A stretch of DNA of 20,206 nucleotides from a virus. The stretch lies in IMG/VR virus record IMGVR_UViG_3300017779_000231, positions 1-20,206 of that record. One strand, given 5' to 3'. The notes under the pieces were generated by a model. The model was not told the origin of the DNA, did no database searches, and worked only from the letters and a program-made list of their open reading frames with translations. Both the position numbers and the translations under genes were made by a program. Position 1 is the first letter of the stretch. Every line of letters starts with the position of its first letter. Below, in pieces: positions 8,649-16,243 of this stretch.

Positions 8649-9010
8649 TATCGTTTGTCTCCGCTTCCTTTAAGTGTCCCTTTTTCTTTTCGTGCCTTTA
8701 GCTTAGCTATGTTGTTCTTAGCTACCACTGACATCTCTACGTTTAGATCACGGCACAGTGCAGCAATGTACCACAGGCAATCACCTACCTCATCTGCAAT
8801 ACCATCACGATCAAACGTACCATCTCGCATAATCTTCTTTACTTTATTTGCAACTTCCCCGGCTTCCGCAGCTAAGCCCAAAGCAGGGTAGATTACTTGA
8901 TGTTCTGCTTTGTAGATTGCAGTAGCTGCAGCCATGTCTTGATACTCATTGAGTAAGTAGTCTACATCGTTGAACCTTTTGAACGCATCAATATCATCTT
9001 GCGTAATCAT
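8648..9010 (-). CDS. MazG-like nucleotide pyrophosphohydrolase, 120 aa
   Basis: The protein matches the MazG/all-alpha NTP pyrophosphatase fold: GLAAEAGEVANKVKK (metal ligands Glu49 and Glu52) followed by IADEVGDCLWYIAALCRDL (Glu74, Asp77). Such enzymes hydrolyse NTPs or dNTPs to monophosphates and diphosphate; phage versions are proposed to adjust nucleotide pools or alarmones, though the substrate cannot be read here. I chose the start at 9010, giving MITQDDIDAF, since AGGAG lies eight bases upstream and the ATG overlaps the stop of the previous gene (TAATG). An ATG at 9016 would be only two bases from the Shine-Dalgarno. It sits directly before nrdJ. Confidence 0.88.
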   Translation of the reverse strand: MITQDDIDAFKRFNDVDYLLNEYQDMAAATAIYKAEHQVIYPALGLAAEAGEVANKVKKIMRDGTFDRDGIADEVGDCLWYIAALCRDLNVEMSVVAKNNIAKLKARKEKGTLKGSGDKR

Positions 9011-9180
9011 TACCATCTCTCCTTTACTTGTAGCTTATCTATCTCTATATCGTCTATGTCATGGAAGGTGTTGTGTATCAAGTCATATATATCTTCTGTG
9101 TGTGCATCCTCAACTAATGACAGAATGTTTCCATCCTCTTCTACCTCAACCACAAAGGTGACACTGAACTTCTTGTTCAT
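9010..9180 (-). CDS. Small acidic hypothetical protein, 56 aa
   Basis: This 56-residue ORF begins MNKKFSVTFVVEVEEDGNIL and ends in a very acidic stretch (DIYDLIHNTFHDIDDIEIDK) closed by QVKERW. The alternation of hydrophobic and charged residues at the start suggests a beta strand pair. Its ATG overlaps the stop of the DUF3310 gene (ATGA) and its TAA overlaps the mazG ATG (TAATG). Both junctions make it convincing as a gene. The mazG Shine-Dalgarno lies inside its last codons. I do not recognise the family. Confidence 0.75.
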   Translation of the reverse strand: MNKKFSVTFVVEVEEDGNILSLVEDAHTEDIYDLIHNTFHDIDDIEIDKLQVKERW

Positions 9181-9410
9181 TTATGCATCTCCCTCATTGA
9201 CTCTAGCATCTTCACTAGATAGTACTGTGCCTTCTCCATATCCTCTACAGGCTTGCCCTTGTAGTTGTGCCTGTGTTGATACTTAATAAGGTTGCCGTGG
9301 CAGTACCCTTTAAACTCTTCTGGTGTTAGTCTCTCCTTGATATAGTCAATACATTCTATACCACTCAATGCGTAATGCATAGGCTTACTTACTGGATCGT
9401 AGTCTGACAT
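9177..9410 (-). CDS. DUF3310 domain protein, 77 aa
   Basis: Almost the whole protein matches the DUF3310 pattern (PF11753): P-x-HY then GIECIDYIKE, LTPEEFKGYCHGNLIKY and the ending KPVEDMEKAQYYLVKML. This domain is common in phages and prophages; T7 gene 1.7, shown to be a nucleotide kinase, carries a related region, but I see no evidence that this short stand-alone protein has that activity. GGGAG lies seven bases before its ATG, within the end of the 113-residue gene. Its neighbours (56-residue unknown, mazG, nrdJ) suggest a link with nucleotide metabolism. Confidence 0.85.
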   Translation of the reverse strand: MSDYDPVSKPMHYALSGIECIDYIKERLTPEEFKGYCHGNLIKYQHRHNYKGKPVEDMEKAQYYLVKMLESMREMHK

Positions 9411-9752
9411 TTAAGCACTCCCAAATGTTTTAGTGAAACGTGTAAGCTTTACTACCTTACCGTCTGTTCCTTCTACTTCTTCATACTTTTTTTCTAAAGG
9501 ATCGTCAACACCCATTTTATCATTCCTGTAACTTTCTACTTCGTCATACAGGTCTTCATCAAGCTGTGCCTTATGTAAGAACGCACCCATAAGTGTAGCT
9601 AAATGTACAAGGTAAGCTGCGTCCTCTAGTTGTAACTCTTTTAACTCACCTACTAGTAAGCCTGTACTCAACTCTCCTGTCCAGCCATCTTCATCAAAAC
9701 TCGCAGGTTTTAATATCAAGGCCACCTCATCATCTTCTATGTAACGTTTCAT
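9411..9752 (-). CDS. Hypothetical protein, 113 aa
   Basis: I do not recognise this protein. It starts MKRYIEDDEVALILKPASFD and has a central helical region (GELKELQLEDAAYLVHLATL) with a C-terminal acidic part and a basic end (VVKLTRFTKTFG). No cysteines, signal peptide or membrane segment are seen. Its ATG overlaps the endonuclease stop as ATGA, and AAAGG lies seven bases upstream. It directly abuts the DUF3310 gene (TAAATG). The position between endonuclease I and DUF3310 suggests a part in DNA or nucleotide handling, by context only. Confidence 0.7.
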   Translation of the reverse strand: MKRYIEDDEVALILKPASFDEDGWTGELSTGLLVGELKELQLEDAAYLVHLATLMGAFLHKAQLDEDLYDEVESYRNDKMGVDDPLEKKYEEVEGTDGKVVKLTRFTKTFGSA

Positions 9753-10192
9753 TTATCTACCTTTTCTTTTAAGATAATCCTCTTGCTCTTTATTACTCTG
9801 CCTTTCTCTTTCAGCCAATCCTCAGGTATGACACGGTGCGCCCAGATAAAGTCGTTCTTCTCACACCACTGGAAGTACCTAGTCTTAGAACCTTTGTATA
9901 GTTTCGCCATAGAATTACTAAACACGAAGCGTATGTCTAGCTGGGGGTGTTGCTTGCGTACCTCTAAATGTTTACGTCTGTCTTCACTATCGAAGATACC
10001 CTTAGTCTCTATGATGATACCGTTATCTAACATAAAGTCAGGCGTGTAGGTTCTATATCGTAGGTCTTCCCACTCTATCTTTAGAACCTCGTACCTGACC
10101 ATACGTTGTTTGTCTTTGAGGTACGCAGCAACCTCACGCTCTAGTCCACTGCGATACCTTCTTGGGTTATGCTTCCTCTTTGGCTTGGGCAA
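9749..10192 (-). CDS. T7-type endonuclease I (Holliday junction resolvase), TTG start
   Basis: T7 gp3 and its relatives cut branched DNA (four-way junctions) and help degrade host DNA. All four catalytic residues are present in order: Glu18 in RSGLEREV, Asp52 in YTPDF, then Glu62 and Lys64 in IIIETKG; T7 has Glu20, Asp55, Glu65 and Lys67. KHLEVRKQHPQLDIRFVFSN and KLYKGSKTRYFQWCEK also match the family closely. The frame stays open to 10417, but the upstream residues do not look like the family. A TTG at 10192 gives 147 residues (T7: 149) and places Glu18 where expected; GGAG lies about ten bases upstream. This start lies 26 bases inside the end of the exonuclease gene. A GTG at 10228 is the alternative. 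Confidence 0.9.
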   Translation of the reverse strand: MPKPKRKHNPRRYRSGLEREVAAYLKDKQRMVRYEVLKIEWEDLRYRTYTPDFMLDNGIIIETKGIFDSEDRRKHLEVRKQHPQLDIRFVFSNSMAKLYKGSKTRYFQWCEKNDFIWAHRVIPEDWLKEKGRVIKSKRIILKEKVDK

Positions 10193-11039
10193 CGGATATA
10201 TACTCCACTGTTGGGGGTGTCTTACCACCTTTGTAAACCTTAGAGGGTAGAGCCTGTAGATTAGGCCAGCACTTGTGCTTGAAGTCACACCACCCACACG
10301 TCCTAGACAGCTTCGTGTTACCACTAGCCTTGCCTCTGTAAGTCTCAGGCACAGGCTCAAAGCAACGCTCAAAGGGCGCATCACTGTTGATGTAATCATA
10401 CGTGCTTTCAATGTCACTCATAGTCTTGTCTTGATCTACCTCACTGGCAGAGACATACTTGAAGTCACCGTTTGATTTGTTGACTACCCACCAGCCACCT
10501 ACTTCTTTGTCAGCAGCCTTAGCGTAACCTACGAGTTGTGATACGTAGCCAAAGGTATCGTCTTTATTTAATGTGTGGAAGTCTTGGAACTTATTCTCAT
10601 AGGACCACGGCGATGCAGACTTTACGTCATCCACCTTACCATCAAGCACCATGTCATACTCTCCGCTAATCTCCTTACCTTTAGCTATTTGTAATGCAAC
10701 CCGGTCGTTATCTTGGAAGTCAACCTTAGCTGCACGTAGGATACCTTTGAACACAGCCTCTACAATATCACCAATCATCATGTTGATCTTGAAGGATACA
10801 GGCTTAGACACCTCTTGTTCGGGGTGGTTCTTCTGCATCCAAAGCTGGCAGGTAGGACGCCCAATGTTGGACATCCTTAGTTTAAACTCACGCTTCTTAG
10901 CATCATCCTGAAACTGTTTGGTAAGAGCCGCACGTACATCCTCTGCTACTTTGTCAATAACATCATCAGGCATAGAGGCCTTACCATCAAGCACACCCCT
11001 AAGGAATGAATGAATAGCTAACTCCGCTACGTGATGCAT
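10167..11039 (-). CDS. Cas4/RecB-like PD-(D/E)XK exonuclease with Fe-S cysteines
   Basis: The protein has nuclease core motifs: GEYDMVLDGKVDDVKS (Asp129, Asp138 and Lys140), then QLVGYAKA (Gln168 to Tyr172, the RecB QxxxY motif). One cysteine upstream (Cys64, RPTCQLW) with three near the C-terminus (Cys248, Cys251, Cys257 in RTCGWCDFKHKC) form the split pattern that binds a 4Fe-4S cluster in Cas4, AddB and related nucleases. The likely role is exonuclease work on host DNA or on replication and recombination intermediates, as T7 gp6 exonuclease does from the same gene neighbourhood, although that is another fold. It begins by TAATG coupling to the upstream gene. Polarity and substrate cannot be told from sequence. 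Confidence 0.85.
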   Translation of the reverse strand: MHHVAELAIHSFLRGVLDGKASMPDDVIDKVAEDVRAALTKQFQDDAKKREFKLRMSNIGRPTCQLWMQKNHPEQEVSKPVSFKINMMIGDIVEAVFKGILRAAKVDFQDNDRVALQIAKGKEISGEYDMVLDGKVDDVKSASPWSYENKFQDFHTLNKDDTFGYVSQLVGYAKAADKEVGGWWVVNKSNGDFKYVSASEVDQDKTMSDIESTYDYINSDAPFERCFEPVPETYRGKASGNTKLSRTCGWCDFKHKCWPNLQALPSKVYKGGKTPPTVEYISVAQAKEEA

Positions 11040-11881
11040 TACTCAAAGTCCTGCACGTCAACGATCTTAGAAACGATATCTTCTTCTTCATCAGAGATAC
11101 GCTCTACGTTTAACTCTTCCCACTTACTAAGGATATACTCGTTGTTACGCTCCACGTAATCAATGAAGTTACTTAACGTGTCGTTGTCACCATCAGCGAA
11201 ACCTACAGTAGCACCTAATGATGCACTGATAACAGCAAACATACTACCGTTAGGCATTGATCGTGTCTCAGGGGTTAGGCCTATCAAGTTCTCAACAGGT
11301 GACACACGCTTAGTCATAAGCTTGCCGATAGTATCGTTAAGAGACTGTAGGCTTTCTCTGTTCTTTACGTCAAACACCACAGGAACTTCACCGTTGTGCT
11401 CTACAGAAGGCTCACCATCCTCTGTGAATGTATCATCAAAGGTAGCCATACCCATCAAAACCTTTACCCGACTAACGCTACGGATAAAGTCTTGCTGATC
11501 TTTAGGTAATGCTTTGAAGTCTTTGATGTACCCTGATGGTCGGCCTAAGTTAAACGTACCTAGTGTATCCTTTAGGTCTGCGTTTAAGTTAGTAGACATC
11601 ACAGTACGTTGGAAAGCATTAACTGCACTGTCCCACTTCTGCCAGCGCTGACGCTCAACAAAAAAGCGAACACTTATTGATCGGCTAAGAAACAAATCAT
11701 CACCCTTCTTAATCTTAAAGACAGGTGAGTTTGCTACCTTACCGTCTACTACTTCTTGGATCACTCCTGTAGATACACGATACAAGTCTGATGTTGGTTT
11801 AGATGTACCAGTACTAGAAGAAAAACCCATTGCATCTGCTAGGTTCATGTTCTGTACACTTAGAGGAACTACATTATTCAT
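11039..11881 (-). CDS. Probable single-stranded DNA-binding protein, 280 aa
   Basis: No diagnostic motif is visible, so this call rests on context and overall character. The gene lies between DNA polymerase and the exonuclease, within the replication block. The protein has a polar N-terminus, a central mixed region (VFKIKKGDDLFLSRSISVRF, strand-like with basic residues) and a strongly acidic tail (ISDEEEDIVSKIVDVQDFE). An acidic tail ending with a Phe is a hallmark of phage and bacterial SSBs such as T7 gp2.5, where it contacts polymerase and helicase. The start at 11881 (MNNVVPLSVQ) has AAAGGA six to seven bases upstream; an ATG at 11911 has nothing comparable. A recombination protein is an alternative. 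Confidence 0.55.
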   Translation of the reverse strand: MNNVVPLSVQNMNLADAMGFSSSTGTSKPTSDLYRVSTGVIQEVVDGKVANSPVFKIKKGDDLFLSRSISVRFFVERQRWQKWDSAVNAFQRTVMSTNLNADLKDTLGTFNLGRPSGYIKDFKALPKDQQDFIRSVSRVKVLMGMATFDDTFTEDGEPSVEHNGEVPVVFDVKNRESLQSLNDTIGKLMTKRVSPVENLIGLTPETRSMPNGSMFAVISASLGATVGFADGDNDTLSNFIDYVERNNEYILSKWEELNVERISDEEEDIVSKIVDVQDFE

Positions 11882-11920
11882 TCTATGTCCTTTCATAAAG
11901 TTAGAAGCCATGTTATATCA

Positions 11921-13966
11921 TTAAACGTCTACTGTGTCAAGCCAATTGTTACCTATCTTAGCTTCTAATAACATAGGTACATTCATCTTTACATTGTAAG
12001 CTTTCTCAATCAAGTCACCAAGGTTGTCATTGAGGTAGCTAACTATTTGTAATACTTGATCTTTCTCATCTGGATGTACGTCTATAACCATAGAGTCATG
12101 CACACTATTTACAATGCATGAGCGATAACTATTTAGTCTATCATCCATTTCGTTAAGAACAACCGGGACTACATCACCTGTAGCAAAGCCTTGAACAGGG
12201 TAGTTCTTAATCATAGTAAAGTGAGATGGTGTACCGTTAGGCCTACGTATAACGTCAGGGAAGGCGTACTGCCTACCACTTACGTTGGTGATCTTATTAA
12301 ATCTAACGGCTTCATTGCCTAGCTTCTTGTGCCACTCAGCTATACCTTTATACTTCTGAGTGAAGTGTGTGTAGTACGCAGCCTCTGCCTTACTTCTGCC
12401 ATACCCTGTTGCCCCAAAGAGAGGGGCGAAGGTATGGGCCTTGGCATCTTGACGTGACGTAGGTTGCCCTGCATCACTGATAACCTTGGCAGTATAGCTG
12501 TGTACATCAAAGCCTGTGTCGATCTCATCCATAGCAGTCTTGTCTTGTGCAAGGAAAGCTGCGACACGAAACTCAAGCTGAGCAAAGTCACACTCCATGA
12601 TCTGACCACCATCCCAGCGAGATACAAACACACGCTTTACGGGGAAGGTTCCACCTCTAGGCATGTTTTGCATGTTTGGGTTTCTTCCAGAGAATCTACC
12701 TGTACTGGTGATGTGCTGGGTAAGGTTGACGTGTAAGAATCCGTCTTGTTTGGTGTAGGTTGAAATACCATCCACAAAACTATTGAGATAGGTGCTAATA
12801 GCACTAAGCCTTTTAGCATCCTGTAAGAATCTCTTTGCTGAGTCCATCCCATTGTTACTAGCGGTTGCAATAAGCGCATCTAGTTTATCCTTTCCTGTTG
12901 CGAAGCCATTATAGCTTATCCATTTTCTACTTGGCGGTGGGTTAAATCCTAACCCTGCCATCTGTTTAGTTTCTTTAAGTCGGTAGCCCTTGCCACCACA
13001 GTCTTTACATATGTTTCCTTTCTTGAATAATGTTCCATCCTTCTTAGTCTTGAAGGTCGTACCCTTACCATCACATGTACTGCAGTGTAAGGGTATAGTC
13101 TTTAACATCAGGTTACTGTTAGCTGATATGATTGACTTGTAGTCCTCTGGTTTATCAGCGTACTCAAACAAGTCTGACCATTCTTTTTTGTTGTGTATCT
13201 TACGACTAAAGATAACCTGCGATAGTTGCTCTGGTGAGTTTAAGTTTATAGGCGTAGCGCCCATTAAGGTTCGCACCTCTGAGGACAGCCGGGTTTCGAT
13301 ATCTGCTTTTTCCCGTTGGAACTCATCTCTGACGTGTTCAAGGGCGGGTTTATCCACCCTGATTCCAGACATGTACATTCGTCCCAAGGTGCGGCAGGTA
13401 CGGAAGGTAATGTCCTGAATACTTCTGAGGGAGTGGGCGGTGGGTTCGGCATAGTCTTCTTCGATGGACTTGTACAACTCACCAGTAGTACGCAAGTCAA
13501 GCTCAAGGTAGTGACTGAGTTTATCCAAGGGTATCTCATTTGTATTGTATCCTTTCTTGTAATACTGCTTTAGCGTATCATCCTTTTGATGCTCTAAGTT
13601 TCTGCGTATTGCACATTGCTCTAAGCTAAGCGGTTGTTTCTGTCCACGCTGCAAGATATACTCCGAAAGCATGGTGTCGTATATATCTCCATCATATTTA
13701 AAACCACTAGCCCACAACCACGATAAGTCATACTGTAAGTTGTGACCTATCAGTAGTGTTGTTGTGTCTAGCCATGCCTGTAGCTTAGCTTTGTTTTCCT
13801 CTGAGTCATTGCGCTCTGAGTGATCAAAGCAAAGTAAATCTTTTTCGTCTGTCTCTAAGCACAGCACACCTACCTCTGTCAGCGTGTTGGTAGGTTCAAA
13901 AGGGTCGTTAAATATCTTACCGTTACGTAAGGTAATGCTGTTCTCTACGTCTAGTACTCGTTTCAT
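11921..13966 (-). CDS. Family A DNA polymerase with 3'-5' exonuclease and zinc-ribbon insertion
   Basis: Replicative polymerase of 681 residues (T7 gp5: 704). Exonuclease motifs: Asp6/Glu8 (VLDVENS), Asp80 (GHNLQYD), Tyr153/Asp157 (HYLELDL). Polymerase motif A is MECDFAQLEFRVA (Asp460), motif B RQDAKAHTFAPLFG (Arg505, Lys509, Phe513), motif C VNSVHDSMVIDVH (Asp624). The residue matching E. coli Phe762 is Phe; the Tyr766 equivalent is also Phe. Between the domains, about residues 295-323, is an insertion with two CxxCxGKG units, like a DnaJ zinc finger. The start at 13966 (MKRVLDVEN) overlaps the helicase stop as TAATG; the 19 residues in frame upstream do not belong. All catalytic residues are intact, so the enzyme should be active. 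Confidence 0.95.
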   Translation of the reverse strand: MKRVLDVENSITLRNGKIFNDPFEPTNTLTEVGVLCLETDEKDLLCFDHSERNDSEENKAKLQAWLDTTTLLIGHNLQYDLSWLWASGFKYDGDIYDTMLSEYILQRGQKQPLSLEQCAIRRNLEHQKDDTLKQYYKKGYNTNEIPLDKLSHYLELDLRTTGELYKSIEEDYAEPTAHSLRSIQDITFRTCRTLGRMYMSGIRVDKPALEHVRDEFQREKADIETRLSSEVRTLMGATPINLNSPEQLSQVIFSRKIHNKKEWSDLFEYADKPEDYKSIISANSNLMLKTIPLHCSTCDGKGTTFKTKKDGTLFKKGNICKDCGGKGYRLKETKQMAGLGFNPPPSRKWISYNGFATGKDKLDALIATASNNGMDSAKRFLQDAKRLSAISTYLNSFVDGISTYTKQDGFLHVNLTQHITSTGRFSGRNPNMQNMPRGGTFPVKRVFVSRWDGGQIMECDFAQLEFRVAAFLAQDKTAMDEIDTGFDVHSYTAKVISDAGQPTSRQDAKAHTFAPLFGATGYGRSKAEAAYYTHFTQKYKGIAEWHKKLGNEAVRFNKITNVSGRQYAFPDVIRRPNGTPSHFTMIKNYPVQGFATGDVVPVVLNEMDDRLNSYRSCIVNSVHDSMVIDVHPDEKDQVLQIVSYLNDNLGDLIEKAYNVKMNVPMLLEAKIGNNWLDTVDV

Positions 13967-15186
13967 TATGCCATATACCTCGCTCTTGCTCCATCTAGTT
14001 CGCAGTGTACAACACCATGCCACCCACCACGTAACTTGTTCTTGGCTATGTTAAGGTGTCGCTGTGTGTCCTGCTCATCTTGCCCTTCTACTACAGGGTT
14101 CTTAGCAATAAGTATCATAAGGTCAGCCTCTGCTGCCTTGCCTGTCTTACTGCCTTCCATCATTGACTGATCCACGTACACCTTACCTTCAGCTACAGCA
14201 GACAACTGAGACATCCATATAACTGCACAGTCATACTGCTTCGCAATATTTCTAGCATGTATCGCTGCCTCTTTCAAGTAGATGTCTGACTTATCTGTGT
14301 TACGTGTTGCAAACTTGTCACCCATGTCAAGCACCAATATATCAGGCTTGTATGCTTTGACTAAAGCCTCAACCCAAGACATGTCCTTACCTGTGCTGTC
14401 GTATATCTTGATGTTGTCATGCACTGGTTTGTATCTTGTGTTAGCTAAGGCGTAGTTACCCTTGACCTCTTCCATAGACATGTCAGTAGCAGCACTAAGA
14501 TACCTAGCACCTACACGAGAGTAATGCTCTTCGTTACACAAGACGATACACTTAGCGCCCTGCCTAGCAAACCCATCGTCAGACGCAATGAGAGAGGCAT
14601 GGAAGCTAGTCTTACCTGTGTTGGGCCTTGCACCTACGATAACTAGGTGACCCCCACTGATACCCTCTATACGGTTGCGTAGTGATGGTATGTTAAACTT
14701 CCACTTAGACTGTACATCGTTAGCCTCAAGTAAACTGTCAATAGATATGTCACCCCAATCTATCTTGAGGTTAGGCATGAAGTCATCCTGATATGTGGAT
14801 AGCAGTTGACGCATAGGCTCTAGTGTTTTCTCTGCTCCATTAACATACTTAAAACCTAGCTTAGCAATCTCTTCACCTACTACCTGTTGGAATAGTTTTG
14901 ATAGTACCTCTTGTGCAATCTCCTTTGATAGTGGTTTCTCTCTGTCTATCTTCTTAAACAAATCCTTGTACATATCTTTGTTAGATGTAGTAAGGACGTT
15001 GCGTGTAAAGAACAACGCCTCAAGCTCAGCAGGTGTGATAGTCTTATCGTACTGCTGCATAGCGTAGTCTAACGTGTTCTTTATCTTACGTAGTTCTGCT
15101 GTGAACAACTTGTCCGGGGTACGGATACCCTTGTGATCTTCATAGAAGTCCTTGTCAAGTAATGTTCTTATCAGAGCGATTTCCAT
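13966..15186 (-). CDS. Replicative DNA helicase (DnaB / T7 gp4 type), no primase domain
   Basis: Hexameric RecA-fold helicase that unwinds the fork. Walker A is GARPNTGKT (residues 185-193), Walker B is DILVLDMGD (282-290), the H3 motif IWMSQLS carries Gln327, and NKLRGG includes the likely arginine finger (Arg386). The N-terminal 180 residues are helical and lack zinc-ribbon or Toprim motifs, so unlike T7 gp4 it has no fused primase; that activity is encoded separately upstream. I place the start at 15186 (MEIALIRTLLDKDF), six bases after GGAG. The frame is open to 15330, but that part overlaps another gene. It runs into DNA polymerase by TAATG. Confidence 0.92.
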   Translation of the reverse strand: MEIALIRTLLDKDFYEDHKGIRTPDKLFTAELRKIKNTLDYAMQQYDKTITPAELEALFFTRNVLTTSNKDMYKDLFKKIDREKPLSKEIAQEVLSKLFQQVVGEEIAKLGFKYVNGAEKTLEPMRQLLSTYQDDFMPNLKIDWGDISIDSLLEANDVQSKWKFNIPSLRNRIEGISGGHLVIVGARPNTGKTSFHASLIASDDGFARQGAKCIVLCNEEHYSRVGARYLSAATDMSMEEVKGNYALANTRYKPVHDNIKIYDSTGKDMSWVEALVKAYKPDILVLDMGDKFATRNTDKSDIYLKEAAIHARNIAKQYDCAVIWMSQLSAVAEGKVYVDQSMMEGSKTGKAAEADLMILIAKNPVVEGQDEQDTQRHLNIAKNKLRGGWHGVVHCELDGARARYMA

Positions 15187-15364
15187 TAGCATCTCCATAA
15201 AAAATATAAGGTACAACTCTTCCTGTGTTCCACCGTTTAGCTTCTTCTTCTGCTTCCCACCTGTTGTTGAATACCCATACCTTATGGTCTTCTGTCCAAG
15301 GGTTCTCCCTACGGACAAAGGTGTACTCACCTAGTTCAATCTCAATCTCTACTGCGTAGGTCAT
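15155..15364 (-). CDS. Small hypothetical protein, 69 aa
   Basis: The protein starts MTYAVEIEIELGEYTFVRRE, then NPWTEDHKVWVFNNRWEAEE and a Trp- and Tyr-rich end, suggesting a small beta-rich fold. The start at 15364 is chosen because it overlaps the thyX stop as ATGA and GGAAGG lies five bases before it; an ATG at 15394 lies inside thyX. Its 3' end overlaps the helicase start by 32 bases. I recognise no family. The pattern of strands carrying aromatic residues could fit a small binding protein, but there is no direct evidence. Confidence 0.7.
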   Translation of the reverse strand: MTYAVEIEIELGEYTFVRRENPWTEDHKVWVFNNRWEAEEEAKRWNTGRVVPYIFYGDANGNRSDKNIT

Positions 15365-16017
15365 TGCTGCCTTCCTGTACCAAGTGCCATCCATGACACA
15401 GGGAATAACTCATGCATCTTAACACTGATTGCTGCTGCCACCTTTTGTGTCTCAACTTGTGTGTCATTGGCACAACGCAGAACACACATATCTGAGAATG
15501 CATCCAAGCTACCTGACCAGTACCACTCAGTCACCATAGACTGTGGCAGTACCATACGTGCTTGCTCTGGGCAGACACCTTGATTAAGTAAATCTTTGTA
15601 GGCCTTGAGACAGGCCCAGTTTGTATCGCCCCAATCACCTACGTCAACTACACCCTCACTACCCTGCTTCTTATCTTCACTACGTCCACGCCATTCTATA
15701 GGCCGATAAAACTCAGGCTCATCATCCACGTACCTACGACTAATCTCATTCCATCGTAGGAACTTATGCTTGACTAGCTGACGTGCCACAAAGATAGGTG
15801 CTTTGACATGGAAGGTAGCAAAGGCATGACCGAATGGTGATGTATGCCTGTGCTTGGCTAGATACTGGATCAGCTTAGTATCTTTATGTGACAAGACATA
15901 GACACCCTTGACCATATCAATACACTCAAGCTCACTCTTCTTACCAAAGCTAACCCTAGCTGCATTGACCACACTAAGATCACTACCCATATGGTCAACG
16001 TAAGTTGCCTCAATCAT
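15361..16017 (-). CDS. thyX: Flavin-dependent thymidylate synthase ThyX
   Basis: ThyX makes dTMP from dUMP using FAD, NADPH and methylene-tetrahydrofolate. The protein has the ThyX layout: AKHRHTSPFGHAFATFHVKA near residues 55-72, the signature region VARQLVKHKFLRWNEISRRY (residues 77-96), and ARMVLPQSMVTEWYWSGS with Arg154. The signature differs from the classic RHRxxSxNExS: here it is KHKFLRWNEIS, with Lys for both Arg and Arg for Ser; other marine phage ThyX proteins show KHxxxxxWNE-like forms. At 218 residues the length is normal. GGAG lies about seven bases upstream, in the last codons of the membrane-protein gene. It complements NrdJ in supplying dTTP. Confidence 0.93.
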   Translation of the reverse strand: MIEATYVDHMGSDLSVVNAARVSFGKKSELECIDMVKGVYVLSHKDTKLIQYLAKHRHTSPFGHAFATFHVKAPIFVARQLVKHKFLRWNEISRRYVDDEPEFYRPIEWRGRSEDKKQGSEGVVDVGDWGDTNWACLKAYKDLLNQGVCPEQARMVLPQSMVTEWYWSGSLDAFSDMCVLRCANDTQVETQKVAAAISVKMHELFPVSWMALGTGRQQ

Positions 16018-16019
16018 AT

Positions 16020-16223
16020 TTATTCTCCTACATTACTTGGTTCATAGACTGCACCATTGTACTTACTGCCTGTCTTTTTTGTACCAACCTCTACTCCATT
16101 GTTACAACCAAAGACAACCAGTAATAATACTATTGCAATAAACATACATGATCTCTTTGTCCACTTTATGAACTCTTCAAAAGTTCTTTCAGCTTCTATC
16201 TGTGATGACTCTCTTGGGGTCAT
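16020..16223 (-). CDS. Small single-span membrane protein, 67 aa
   Basis: The protein has a charged, helical N-terminus (MTPRESSQIEAERTFEEFIK), one membrane span (residues 26-40, SCMFIAIVLLLVVFG), and a 27-residue tail with Gly and Lys. The positive residues right before the span (KWTKR) suggest N-in, C-out topology. It lies between the GIY-YIG gene and thyX, with GAGG eight bases before its ATG. No function is known to me; a lipoprotein is possible, since the span is followed by GCNN, resembling a lipobox (VFGC) although the charged N-terminus before it is long. Confidence 0.6.
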   Translation of the reverse strand: MTPRESSQIEAERTFEEFIKWTKRSCMFIAIVLLLVVFGCNNGVEVGTKKTGSKYNGAVYEPSNVGE

Positions 16224-16243
16224 GCTACGTACCTCGCAATCAT

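Noticed and set aside
10193-10417. N-terminal extension of endonuclease I up to base 10417
   Set aside because: It lies antiparallel in composition to a folded domain, overlaps the exonuclease metal-site region in another frame, and gives a length far from the family norm.
13967-14023. Nineteen-residue N-terminal extension of the DNA polymerase
   Set aside because: It overlaps the helicase C-terminus, whereas the ATG at 13966 gives a TAATG junction and puts the first exonuclease motif at the expected place.
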